From positions 4,520,001 to 4,584,000 of the forward strand of contig NZ_CP114036.1 in NCBI RefSeq assembly GCF_026898115.1: a DNA stretch of 64,000 bases. Direction: 5' to 3'. Both the position numbers and the translations under genes were made by a program. Of this stretch, positions 1 through 7,249 are shown one piece after another (position 1 is the first letter of the stretch; every line of letters begins with the position of its first letter). This DNA is from Streptomyces sp. S465. GTDB lineage: Bacteria > Actinomycetota > Actinomycetes > Streptomycetales > Streptomycetaceae. Under the pieces are notes generated by a model that saw only the letters and a list, made by a program, of their open reading frames with translations, did no database searches and had not been told where the DNA came from.

Positions 1-605
1 GCAAATCCGTCGCCATCTACGTCCTTGCCTTCTTCACCCCGCAGATCGTCAGCGGTCTCGAGGACAACCTCAGCAACACGATGGTCGGCGTGCTCAGCGC
101 CCTGCCCTACGGCGTGGCCGCGGTGTTCATGGTGTGGTGGGCCCGCCGCTCCGACCGCACACGCGAACGGCGCTGGCACGTCGCCCTGCCCCTGTTCGTC
201 GCCGCCGCCGGACTGTGCGCCATGCCTTTGGCCGACGACAGCATTACGTTGTCGCTCCTGCTGCTCACCGTCGTCACCGCCGCGGTCTACGCGACCTACG
301 GCCCCTTCTGGTCGCTGCCCTCGCTGTTCATGACGGGCTCCGCCGCCGCGGTCGGGATGGCCTCCATCAACTCCATCGCCAACCTCGGAGGCTTCGTGGG
401 CCCCTACGGCTTCGGGGCGTTGCAGAGTGCCACCGGCGGCAACAACCTCGGCCTCGCCCTCGTGGCCGTCGTCCTGATCGTCTCCGGTCTCCTCGTGGTG
501 CGCCTGCGCTTCGTCCGCGACGCCGAAGCCACACTGCGCGCGCCCACCAACACCGACCACGACCGCACCCCCACGCCTACCCCCGCGGCCGACACCTCCC
601 GCTAG
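1..605 (+). CDS. MFS transporter, C-terminal part (truncated by window edge)
   Basis: The reading frame is open from the first bases and ends at TAG 603-605, so only the C-terminal half (about 200 residues) is present. It shows alternating hydrophobic segments; an intracellular loop reads VWWARRSDRTRERRWH, close to the cytoplasmic loop motif (G-x-x-x-D-R/K-x-G-R-R/K) between MFS helices, and the last helix is followed by a hydrophilic Thr/Pro-rich tail. The general style (SINSIANLGGFVGPYGFG) resembles the anion:cation symporter family that takes up aromatic acids, tartrate or phthalate. The RraA-type gene follows after 20 bases, so co-transcription is likely and uptake of an organic acid is a reasonable guess. 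The substrate cannot be read from the sequence. Confidence 0.85.
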   Translation, partial: KSVAIYVLAFFTPQIVSGLEDNLSNTMVGVLSALPYGVAAVFMVWWARRSDRTRERRWHVALPLFVAAAGLCAMPLADDSITLSLLLLTVVTAAVYATYGPFWSLPSLFMTGSAAAVGMASINSIANLGGFVGPYGFGALQSATGGNNLGLALVAVVLIVSGLLVVRLRFVRDAEATLRAPTNTDHDRTPTPTPAADTSR

Positions 606-625
606 CCGATCCCGAAGGACCGAAC

Positions 626-1285
626 GTGACCCTCATCCAGGCTCCCCGTCCCCCTCAGCGAGTCCTCACCCGTCTGCGCGAACTCGGCGCGGCCACCGTC
701 TACGAGGCCAACGGCCGGACCGGCGCCCTGGACGCCGGTCTCAAGCCGCTCGACGCCGGCCGCACGCTGGTCGGCACCGCCGTCACCGTCGACCTGGCGC
801 CCGCCGACAACTGGTACATCCACGTGGCACTCCTCCAGGCCGGCCCCGGCGACGTCCTCGTCGTCAACGCCCAGGGCTACACCGAAGCAGGGCCCTGGGG
901 CGACGTCCTGACCTGCGCAGCCCAGGAACGAGGGCTGGCCGGACTCGTCATCGACGGTGCCGTCCGCGACAGCCGCGACATCATCGAGGCCGGCTTCCCG
1001 GTCTTCGCCCGCGGTCTGTCCATCAAGGGCACCAGCAAGGCCGTCCCCGGCCAGGTCAACGTTCCCGTCACCGTCGGAGGCGTCCTCATCCAACCCGGCG
1101 ACGTGATCCTCGGAGACGCCGACGGCCTCGTCCGCATCGCCGCCGACCGCACCGAGCACGCCCTGTCCGCCTCCGAGGCCCGTGCCGCCAAGGAAGCTCA
1201 CTTCCGCGACCGCATCCGCGCCGGTGAATCCACCCTTGACCTGCTCGGACTCCCTCACCCGGGCACCACGGAGGCAAGCCGGTAG
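626..1285 (+). CDS. RraA family protein, probable 4-carboxy-4-hydroxy-2-oxoadipate/HMG aldolase type
   Basis: 219 residues from GTG 626, 20 bases after the transporter stop, with GAAGGA upstream as ribosome site. The central block (residues about 91-120) reads WGDVLTCAAQERGLAGLVID then GAVRD, which is the RraA/HMG-CHA aldolase signature; Arg114 and Asp115 occupy the conserved RD pair that binds substrate and divalent metal in the aldolases. True RraA proteins inhibit RNase E, while catabolic relatives cleave 4-hydroxy-4-methyl- or 4-carboxy-4-hydroxy-2-oxoadipate. The transporter and GntR neighbours favour the catabolic role (inference). Length is usual for the family. Confidence 0.85.
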   Translation: MTLIQAPRPPQRVLTRLRELGAATVYEANGRTGALDAGLKPLDAGRTLVGTAVTVDLAPADNWYIHVALLQAGPGDVLVVNAQGYTEAGPWGDVLTCAAQERGLAGLVIDGAVRDSRDIIEAGFPVFARGLSIKGTSKAVPGQVNVPVTVGGVLIQPGDVILGDADGLVRIAADRTEHALSASEARAAKEAHFRDRIRAGESTLDLLGLPHPGTTEASR

Positions 1286-1331
1286 TCGGCTAGTCTTGCC
1301 GGGGGCAACCGGTATGAGGAGGCGAACAAGA

Positions 1332-1994
1332 TTGGGGCGGCCAGCAGACGCGATCTACCGCGCTCTCAAATCCTCCATCCAGACCGGCCAGCTCGCCCCC
1401 GGCGAGCACCTCGTCGAAGAAAACCTCCGCGCCGAGTACGGCGTCAGCCGCACACCGGTCCGCAACGCCCTGCGCCGACTCAGCGAGGACGGCCTGGTCA
1501 CCATCGAGACCAACCGCGGCGCCTTCGTGGCCTCCTGGACCGACAGCGACGCCACCGAAGTCATGACGATCCGCTCCATGCTCGAGCCGTACGCCGCCCA
1601 ACTCGCCGCCGAACGCCGCACCGACTCACAGCTCACCGAGCTCTACACCCTGTGCGACCGGATGGAAGCCTGCGCCACAGAGCAAGCCCCTGACTTCCGC
1701 GATGAACTAGCACACCGCAACCACGAGTTTCATCTCCTCGTGCTGCAATGTGCCGCCTCACCTCGCCTGTACGGCATCGCCGCCAACCTCGCCCGCGCGC
1801 CGATGATGCTGGGCTCCTTCCAGCTTTACAACAGTCACCAACTCGGGCGCAGCCTCCAGGACCACCGCGAACTGACCAACGCCATCGCCCTCCGCGATGC
1901 CGCCGCCGCGCGCGCCGTCATGGAGGCTCACCTGCGGCTTTCCTACCTGGCACTGACCGCGGCGCCGGCGCCCCTACAGCACCAGCGGGGGTGA
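1332..1994 (+). CDS. GntR family transcriptional regulator (FadR/FCD type)
   Basis: The start is placed at TTG 1332 because GAGGAGG (1316-1322) lies nine bases before it; an in-frame ATG at 1314 would overlap that ribosome site and leave none of its own. The product is 220 residues. Residues about 1-70 form the GntR winged helix (AIYRALKSSIQTGQLAPGE, then YGVSRTPVRNALRRL). The rest is helical and fits an FCD ligand domain (RSMLEPYAAQLAAERR, FHLLVLQCAASPRL, ALRDAAAARAVMEAHL). It follows the transporter and aldolase on the same strand and probably controls them in response to a pathway acid (inference). Confidence 0.9.
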   Translation: MGRPADAIYRALKSSIQTGQLAPGEHLVEENLRAEYGVSRTPVRNALRRLSEDGLVTIETNRGAFVASWTDSDATEVMTIRSMLEPYAAQLAAERRTDSQLTELYTLCDRMEACATEQAPDFRDELAHRNHEFHLLVLQCAASPRLYGIAANLARAPMMLGSFQLYNSHQLGRSLQDHRELTNAIALRDAAAARAVMEAHLRLSYLALTAAPAPLQHQRG

Positions 1995-2004
1995 GGAATC
2001 CACC

Positions 2005-2029
2005 GTTCCCGCCGGTTCAGAACGGGAAC
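2005..2029. terminator. Short inverted repeat between convergent genes
   Basis: GTTCCCG (2005-2011) pairs with CGGGAAC (2023-2029) around an 11-base loop. It lies just past the GntR stop and covers the stop codon of the aldehyde dehydrogenase, so it could end transcription from both sides. There is no T-run. Confidence 0.35.
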
Positions 2030-3474
2030 TGGCTCCGGCCGTGCTGGATGGAGATCCACTTGGTGGTGGTGAAGTCCTCGATCATCGACTCCCCGTTGAG
2101 CCGCCCCAGCCCGGAGTGCTTCTCCCCGCCGAACGGCACGATCGGCTCGTCGTGGACCGTGCTGTCGTTCACGTGGATCATGCCGGTGTGGACCCGCTGG
2201 GCGAACCGCACCCCGCGCTCCACGTCGCCGGTGTGCACGGCGCCGCTGAGCCCGTAGTCCGTGTCATTGGCGATCCGGACGGCCTCGTCGTCGCCGTCGA
2301 ACGGAATCAGCGTCACCACCGGCCCGAACACCTCCTGGCCGAGGATCGCCGAGCCCTCCGGGACCCCGCTGAGCACGATCGGCCCCATCAGGGTGCCCTC
2401 GGTGCGGCCCCGCACCAGCGCGGTGGCGCCGTCGGCGATCGTCTGGTCGACGAGCGAGGTGATCGCCTCGGCCTGGCTCTCGTTGATCAGCGGGCCGATG
2501 TGGGTGGTGGGATCGCCCGGGTCGCCCACCTTGAGCGTCTCCACCTTGGCCACGAACTTCTCGGTGAACTCCCGCTCCACCGCCCGGTCCACCAGCACCC
2601 GGTTGGCCGCCATACAGACCTGCCCCTGGTGGACGAAGCGGCTGAAGACCGCCGCGTCCACCGCGTAGTCCAGGTCGGCGTCGTCGAGCACGACCAGCGC
2701 GCTGTTGCCGCCCAGCTCCAGGACCGTGCGCTTGAAGTGGGCGGCGGCCACGGTGGCGACATGCCGGCCGACCTTGTCCGAGCCGGTGAACGAGATCACC
2801 TTCGGGACGGGGTGCTCGATCAGGGCGTCGCCGATCTCCGCGATGTCGGTGACCACGACATTGAGCAGCCCGGCGGGCAGCCCGGCCTCCTCGAAGATCC
2901 TGGCGACCAGACCGCCGCCGCAGACCGGGGTGTTCTGGTGCGGCTTGAGGACGACGGCGTTGCCGAGGGCCAGCGCGGGGGCGACCGACTTCAGCGACAG
3001 CAGGAAGGGGAAGTTGAACGGGCTGATGACACCGACCACGCCCACCGGCAGCCGGTAGAGCCGGTTCTCCTTGCCGTCGACGGGCGACGGCAGGATGCGG
3101 CCCTCGGGCCGCAGCGCCAGCTGGACCGCCTCCCGCAGGAACTCCTTGGCCAGGTGCAGCTCGAAGCCCGCCTTCACATGCGTGCCACCGCACTCCGCGA
3201 TGATCGCCTCGGTGAGCTCCTTCTCCCGCTCCTCGATGATCCGCAGCGCCCGCTCGAAGACCGCCCGGCGGGCATAGGGGTTGGTGGCACCCCACGCGGA
3301 CTGCGCCCGCTCGGCCGCCCGGTAGGCCAGGTCCACCTCCTCGACGGTCGCCACGGTGATGGAGGCGAGCTTCTCCCCGTTGTAGGGGTTGAAGTCCACG
3401 ATGTCCCAGGAACCGCTTCCACCGCGCCACTCGCCGTCGATGAACTGAAGGGCCAACTCGGAGAAGTAGGACAT
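2017..3474 (-). CDS. NAD(P)-dependent aldehyde dehydrogenase (benzaldehyde/vanillin type)
   Basis: 485 residues, the usual length for the ALDH superfamily. It has the N-terminal strand FIDGEWRGGSGSWDI, the substrate/cofactor segment SPFNFPFLL with Asn154, the nucleotide loop FTGSDKVGR, the general base in ELGGNS (Glu253) and the catalytic nucleophile in GQVCMAANR (Cys287). All key residues are present, so it should be active. It would oxidise an aldehyde to the acid in the cytosol. Its context beside an aromatic-type transporter and aldolase points to an aromatic aldehyde, but it is convergent with those genes and separately promoted. Confidence 0.9.
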   Translation of the reverse strand: MSYFSELALQFIDGEWRGGSGSWDIVDFNPYNGEKLASITVATVEEVDLAYRAAERAQSAWGATNPYARRAVFERALRIIEEREKELTEAIIAECGGTHVKAGFELHLAKEFLREAVQLALRPEGRILPSPVDGKENRLYRLPVGVVGVISPFNFPFLLSLKSVAPALALGNAVVLKPHQNTPVCGGGLVARIFEEAGLPAGLLNVVVTDIAEIGDALIEHPVPKVISFTGSDKVGRHVATVAAAHFKRTVLELGGNSALVVLDDADLDYAVDAAVFSRFVHQGQVCMAANRVLVDRAVEREFTEKFVAKVETLKVGDPGDPTTHIGPLINESQAEAITSLVDQTIADGATALVRGRTEGTLMGPIVLSGVPEGSAILGQEVFGPVVTLIPFDGDDEAVRIANDTDYGLSGAVHTGDVERGVRFAQRVHTGMIHVNDSTVHDEPIVPFGGEKHSGLGRLNGESMIEDFTTTKWISIQHGRSQFPF

Positions 3475-3596
3475 GCCATCCCTCTCTGGATGACGCGGTG
3501 CCGTTCACCGACAACCGCGCACAGGTGGGGGTATTCGGTATTCCTGACAGAACGTCATCCTACTGGCGGGTTATCGGCGCGTCATTGACGAGTCGC

Positions 3597-3662
3597 TGAT
3601 GAGGCACTGATGCGCCACTGATGAGACGCCGATGCGGCACCGATGAGACGCCGATGCGCCAC
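3597..3662. repeat. Six tandem copies of an 11-bp unit
   Basis: Consecutive 11-mers: TGATGAGGCAC, TGATGCGCCAC, TGATGAGACGC, CGATGCGGCAC, CGATGAGACGC, CGATGCGCCAC. All share the GATG core. The array lies 122 bases upstream of the aldehyde dehydrogenase start and 8 bases past the stop of the XRE regulator. The period is close to one helical turn, so all copies face the same side of DNA. It could be a regulatory array or a neutral minisatellite. Confidence 0.75.
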
Positions 3663-3670
3663 TGGGCGCG

Positions 3671-4534
3671 TCAGGCATCGCGGAGGAGCCCGCGGAGCAG
3701 GTCCCGGCTCTTCTCCGGGGAGAGGCTGTCGGCGCTCAGCCGCTCCAGCACCCGCTCGTAGTGGGCCACTTCATCGGGCTTGTCCAGGTAGAGCGCGCTG
3801 GTCAGCTGTTCCAGATAGACGACGTCGGGCAGATCGGACTCCGGGAACCGCAGCCGGGTGAACGCCCCGCTCTCCGCCGCGTGCCCGCCGAAGGCGAACG
3901 GCATCACCTGGAGCGTCACATGCCGGTACTCGGAGACCGTGAGCAGATGGCGCAGCTGGGCGGACATCACGCTCCGCCCGCCGTAGGGGCGGTGCAGCGC
4001 GGCCTCGTCCAGCACCACGTGGAACGCCGGGGCGCGCTCGGAGACCAGCAGCTTCTGCCGCTCCAGCCGCAGCGCCACCCGCCGGTCCACCTCCGATGCG
4101 CACGCCTGCGGCTGGCCGCAGGCGACCACGGCGTGGGCGTAGCCCTCGGTCTGGAGCAGCCCGTGGATGAACTGGACCTCGTAGCAGGCGATATGGGAGG
4201 CGGCGCCCTCCAGGCCGACGTAGGTCTGGAACCAGCCGGGCAGCACATCGCCGTAACTGTGCCACCACCCGGCGACATTGGCCTCGCGGGCGAGCCCGAG
4301 CAGCGCCGCGCGCTCCGCGTCGTCGCTGACTCCGTACAGGGTCAGCAGGTCCTCGACGTCCCGCGCCTTGAAGCTCACCCGGCCCAGCTCCATCCGGCTG
4401 ATCTTGGACTCGGAGGCCCGGATCGAATAGCCCGCCGCCTCACGGGTGATGCCGCGGGCCTCGCGCAACCGCCTGAGCTGAGAGCCCAGGAGGATCCGGC
4501 GCACCACCGATCCACTCGACTCGCCTGCGGCCAT
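3671..4534 (-). CDS. XRE-family HTH regulator with DUF5753 (Scr1/WhiJ-like)
   Basis: 287 residues from ATG 4534, which has GGGAGG nine bases upstream; an earlier in-frame ATG at 4660 has no ribosome site and a poor extension. Residues about 14-70 form a Cro/CI helix-turn-helix (LRRLREARGITREAAGYSI, then SKISRMELGR). The remainder is DUF5753, with the typical WFQTYVGLEGAA, IHGLLQTEGYA and YLEQLTSALYLDK segments. In streptomycetes these regulators are encoded with a small DUF397 protein and an RsbW-like ATPase and affect development or antibiotic production. Here the ATPase is divergent next door and a DUF397 gene lies 2 kb away. Confidence 0.92.
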   Translation of the reverse strand: MAAGESSGSVVRRILLGSQLRRLREARGITREAAGYSIRASESKISRMELGRVSFKARDVEDLLTLYGVSDDAERAALLGLAREANVAGWWHSYGDVLPGWFQTYVGLEGAASHIACYEVQFIHGLLQTEGYAHAVVACGQPQACASEVDRRVALRLERQKLLVSERAPAFHVVLDEAALHRPYGGRSVMSAQLRHLLTVSEYRHVTLQVMPFAFGGHAAESGAFTRLRFPESDLPDVVYLEQLTSALYLDKPDEVAHYERVLERLSADSLSPEKSRDLLRGLLRDA

Positions 4535-4837
4535 GTCGGCGATCCTCCCTGTACGGAAAGCATCCTTGCGAACGGCGCCCCGCGGCCCCTGGAGGCGAAG
4601 TCTGCCACTGATCGGGCTGCGCGCCGTATGCGCGTCGTTACTCAGCCACGGGTTGAACATCAGTGTACGGAGTCAGAAATCCCGGTAAAACCGAGCGGAC
4701 CGGACCAACTGAAGGCCGTGCACGTGCATCTGCCCTTGCATCTGCCGTGCGCATTCGGAACCATAGGTGTGCGCACGGGCAAGCTGGTACGAAATCTGGC
4801 CAGGATTCGTCACGGCCACGGATGCGGGGGTGCTCGC
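4535..4837. promoter_or_regulatory. Divergent control region between XRE regulator and ATPase
   Basis: This 303-base gap holds the start regions of both genes. It contains the dense direct-repeat block at 4718-4745, where GTGCACGTGCATCTGC is followed by TTGCATCTGCC. The lower G+C stretch near 4670-4700 (AAATCCCGGTAAAACCG) could be a promoter for either gene. Confidence 0.5.
4718..4733 (+). promoter_or_regulatory. Candidate operator GTGCACGTGCATCTGC, copy 1
   Basis: The 16-mer GTGCACGTGCATCTGC ends 104 bases before the ATPase ATG (4838). The identical 16-mer occurs at 7009-7024 on the other strand, about 107 bases before the DUF397 start, in the same orientation relative to its gene. In both places TGCATCT recurs a few bases downstream. 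This is consistent with a shared binding site for the neighbouring XRE regulator (inference). Confidence 0.6.
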
Positions 4838-5326
4838 ATGGGGAACGAAGGTTCAACCCTGCTGGAACCCTTGTGGCAGGGGCTTGCCCCGATCGATCCC
4901 TCCGGTGTCTCCGGGGCCGTCTCCTGCGCACTCCCCGCCCGCTACGAGGCGGTCAAGGGCGCCCGTCAGTTCACCGGCTCGACCCTGCGGCAGTGGGACA
5001 TCCCCGAGCTCCTCGACGAAGTGGCGCTGGTCGTCTCCGAACTGGTCACCAACGCGCTCCGGCACGCCCTGCCCTGCGGCCCGGCGGCCGGTGAGCCGGA
5101 CCGCCCGGTGCGGCTGCACCTGATGCGCGGCCCCTCACGGCTGGTGTGCGCGGTACGCGACCCCAGCGAGGTGGGTCCGGTGGCGGGCGAGGCGGGCTGC
5201 GGCGAGGAGTCGGGGCGCGGCCTGCACCTGGTGGAGTCCTTCACGGACGGCTGGGGCTGGCGGCCGCTCGCGGGCACCCGGCGCGGCAAGATCGTCTGGG
5301 CCGTCTTCCACCTGCCCCGGACGTAA
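4838..5326 (+). CDS. ATP-binding protein, RsbW/SpoIIAB-like HATPase (anti-sigma type)
   Basis: 162 residues from ATG 4838. The C-terminal two thirds match the small serine-kinase ATPase fold: VALVVSELVTNALRHA is the N-box (catalytic Glu, Asn), LVCAVRDPSE is the G1-like Asp region and GEESGRGLHLVESF the G2 loop. There is no sensor or membrane part. Such ATPases either phosphorylate anti-sigma antagonists or act as partners of XRE-DUF5753 regulators. Its divergent placement beside one supports the latter, and the shared 16-mer upstream suggests co-regulation with the DUF397 gene. Confidence 0.88.
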   Translation: MGNEGSTLLEPLWQGLAPIDPSGVSGAVSCALPARYEAVKGARQFTGSTLRQWDIPELLDEVALVVSELVTNALRHALPCGPAAGEPDRPVRLHLMRGPSRLVCAVRDPSEVGPVAGEAGCGEESGRGLHLVESFTDGWGWRPLAGTRRGKIVWAVFHLPRT

Positions 5327-5370
5327 CCGGCCGCGCGCTCGGTTCGCACGGGCGGGCGGTCATCGGCGGA

Positions 5371-5440
5371 TGGTCACGGGCGGATGGTCACGGGCGGATG
5401 GTCACGGGCGGGTGGTCACGGGCGGGTGGTCACGGGCGGG
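5371..5440. repeat. Five tandem copies of a 14-bp unit across a stop codon
   Basis: The unit TGGTCACGGGCGG(A/G) repeats five times without spacers: three copies are followed by A- or G-type ends in order A, A, G, G, G. The M50 protease stop codon (5430-5432) lies inside the fifth copy, so the array is mostly the 3' untranslated part between convergent genes. Confidence 0.85.
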
Positions 5441-6581
5441 TGGACTCCGGCGGGGCCGTGGTGATGCCCAGGCTGTGCAGCTGGAAGAGCCGGGTCACAT
5501 CGTGCATCGTGACGATGCCCTCCAGCCGCCCGTGGTCCACCACCAGCACCGGCATTCCGCCACCGCCCGGACGCGCCCGTTCCAGCACCTCGCTCAGCAG
5601 CTCACCGGGCTCGGCCACCGTGCACCGCGCCAGCGGTATCGCCACATCGCGCGCCCGCTGGGTCTCCCGGGCCCCGGCCGGCACCGCCGCGAGGGCGCGC
5701 AGCTGGACGACCCCGCTGGGCCGCCCCTCGAAGTCCAGCAGCGGCAGCACCGAATGCCGGGAGTGGGCCGCCACCTCGTCGATGAACCGCTCCACGGTCA
5801 GCCAGTCCGCCCCGGTGGCGACCGGCGCCGACATCGCGTCGCCCACCCGCACCCCGCGCAGCGCCGTGTCGACTCCGGCCCGCTGCCGCTCCGCATTGGC
5901 GATGATCACCATGAACAGGCCGATGAGCGAGAGCCACAGCCCGCCGGTGTTCCCGCGCAGGAAGGAGATCCAGCCGAGCGCGATGAGCGCCACGCCGAGG
6001 ATCTGCCCACTGCGCCCCGCCGCCCGCTCGGCGCGTTGACGGTCCCCGGTGCGCCACCAGATCACCGCCTGGACCACCCGTCCGCCGTCCAGCGGCGCGG
6101 CGGGCAGCAGATTGAAGACGCCCAGCAGCAGATTGGCCCAGCCCAGCCAGATCAGGACGGCGGTGGACACCCCCCATCCGGTGAGCGCGTGCACCCCGAT
6201 CCCCGCGCCGACCGCGATACCGCCGATGACCAGGCTGGTGAGCGGCCCGCTGACGGCCACCCAGAACGCGACCCCGGCGGTGCGGGGCCGTCCCATCTTG
6301 GTCATGCCGCCAAGCGCCCACAGCGTCACGTCCTCCACCGAGACGCCCCGCTTGCGGGCGGTGACCGCGTGCGCGGCCTCGTGCAGCAGCAGGCTGCCCA
6401 TCAGCAGTACGGCGCCGACGGCGCTGGCGAAGGCGTAGACGGCGGTTGTCCGGCCGGGGGTCCACGCGGGCAGCGTCTCGTGGCCGAGCCCGTAAGCGAG
6501 CAGCACGATGAGCACTGGGACGCTCCAGTGCATCCGCAGTGGAACCCCGAGTACGCGTCCGACGCGGACCGAGCCGTTCAT
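5430..6581 (-). CDS. Site-2 protease family (M50) membrane metalloprotease with CBS domains
   Basis: 383 residues. The N-terminal half has about six membrane segments with the zinc motif HEAAH (His67, Glu68, His71) and the second ligand in NLLPAAPLDGGRV (Asp165), so the active site is complete. The C-terminal 140 residues (GDAMSAPVATGADWLTVERF and ARDVAIPLARCTVAEPGE onward) form a CBS pair that probably binds an adenine nucleotide. This is the SpoIVFB/Rip3-like architecture. The substrate is unknown; membrane anti-sigma factors are typical. The stop codon falls in a 14-bp tandem repeat. Its position between the ATPase and DUF397 genes may be chance. Confidence 0.92.
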   Translation of the reverse strand: MNGSVRVGRVLGVPLRMHWSVPVLIVLLAYGLGHETLPAWTPGRTTAVYAFASAVGAVLLMGSLLLHEAAHAVTARKRGVSVEDVTLWALGGMTKMGRPRTAGVAFWVAVSGPLTSLVIGGIAVGAGIGVHALTGWGVSTAVLIWLGWANLLLGVFNLLPAAPLDGGRVVQAVIWWRTGDRQRAERAAGRSGQILGVALIALGWISFLRGNTGGLWLSLIGLFMVIIANAERQRAGVDTALRGVRVGDAMSAPVATGADWLTVERFIDEVAAHSRHSVLPLLDFEGRPSGVVQLRALAAVPAGARETQRARDVAIPLARCTVAEPGELLSEVLERARPGGGGMPVLVVDHGRLEGIVTMHDVTRLFQLHSLGITTAPPESTRP

Positions 6582-6643
6582 CGCCGTCTCACATCAGTCG
6601 GGTGCCCCCGCCTGCCACTACCAGTGTCGCGCGTCCGCGGCGA

Positions 6644-6901
6644 TCAGCCCAGAGCGGCCGGATCGTGTGCCAGATGGTCGAATTCGCCGTCCTTGGCCCC
6701 GCGCAGCATCGCCTCGACCTCGGCCGGGGTGTAGATCAGCGCCGGGCCGTCGGGGAACCGGGAGTTGCGGACAGCCACGTCCCCGCCGGGCAGTTTGGCG
6801 AACTCGACACAGGACCCCTGGGAGTTGCTGTGTCTGCTCTTCTGCCAGACGACCCCCTGAAGGTCCGCGGCCGCCATGCCGTTGTACGGGTGGTCGCGCA
6901 C
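6644..6901 (-). CDS. DUF397 domain-containing protein
   Basis: 85 residues from GTG 6901, with GGAG just upstream; an internal ATG (residue 9) is an alternative. The family hallmarks are clear: VVWQKSRHSNSQGSCVEFA, then VAVRNSRFPDGPALIYTPAE and a C-terminal Asp-rich helix. DUF397 proteins are small partners of XRE-DUF5753 regulators in actinomycetes and appear to bind and modulate them. The cognate regulator is likely the one at 3671-4534 even though an M50 protease gene intervenes. Confidence 0.93.
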   Translation of the reverse strand: MRDHPYNGMAAADLQGVVWQKSRHSNSQGSCVEFAKLPGGDVAVRNSRFPDGPALIYTPAEVEAMLRGAKDGEFDHLAHDPAALG

Positions 6902-7008
6902 AGGGCTTCTCCACTGTTCGTGCAGCTGTCAACTGCCCCGGATCATAGCCGCGTTCCTTTGCGAATGCATGAGCGAATGCACTCGCCTCTGCACAGGTAG
7001 ATGCACCA

Positions 7009-7024
7009 GCAGATGCACGTGCAC
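7009..7024 (-). promoter_or_regulatory. Candidate operator GTGCACGTGCATCTGC, copy 2
   Basis: Exact inverse copy of the 16-mer at 4718-4733, lying 107 bases before the DUF397 start and upstream of a plausible -35/-10 pair. The matching distance and orientation to both genes make random identity unlikely. Confidence 0.6.
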
Positions 7025-7117
7025 CTTGCGTATCGGCGTGATCACCCGACACCCGGCGTCTCCTGCCCCGCGTGATGGAGAGCAGTCGTCATGAAGGACG
7101 CGGGGGTCCTCCCCCGG

Positions 7118-7207
7118 GTTGAGCCGGCCTCGTCGCCCGGCCTGGTGCGGGCGTCGCCCGGCGTTGAGCCGGCCTCGTCGCCCCGCGTCGTGCGGGCGTC
7201 GCCCGGC
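7118..7207. repeat. 45-bp direct repeat, two copies
   Basis: Two adjacent 45-base units (7118-7162, 7163-7207), each beginning GTTGAGCCGGCCTCGTCGCC and ending GTGCGGGCGTCGCCCGGC; they differ at only a few positions in the middle. The array lies 43 bases before the polymerase start. Confidence 0.85.
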
Positions 7208-7249
7208 GTTGTCGGACCGTTGTCAGACCCCCCTGCCAGACTCACGGGC

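Larger units (their letters stand above)
6902..7249. promoter_or_regulatory. DUF397 promoter region and repeat-rich leader
   Basis: Contains on the minus strand TGCATT, 16 bases, TATGAT (about 6943-6970), a fair vegetative promoter for the DUF397 gene, with the GTGCACGTGCATCTGC site and further GAATGCA repeats just upstream of it (6963-7024). The right half (7118-7207) is a 45-bp direct repeat. A reading frame starting at 7091 runs through the repeats into the polymerase gene, but it is not needed for that gene. Confidence 0.5.

Noticed and set aside
7091..7249. Upstream extension of the polymerase gene to 7091
   Set aside because: The extra 53 residues are translation of the 45-bp repeat and have no counterpart in the family.
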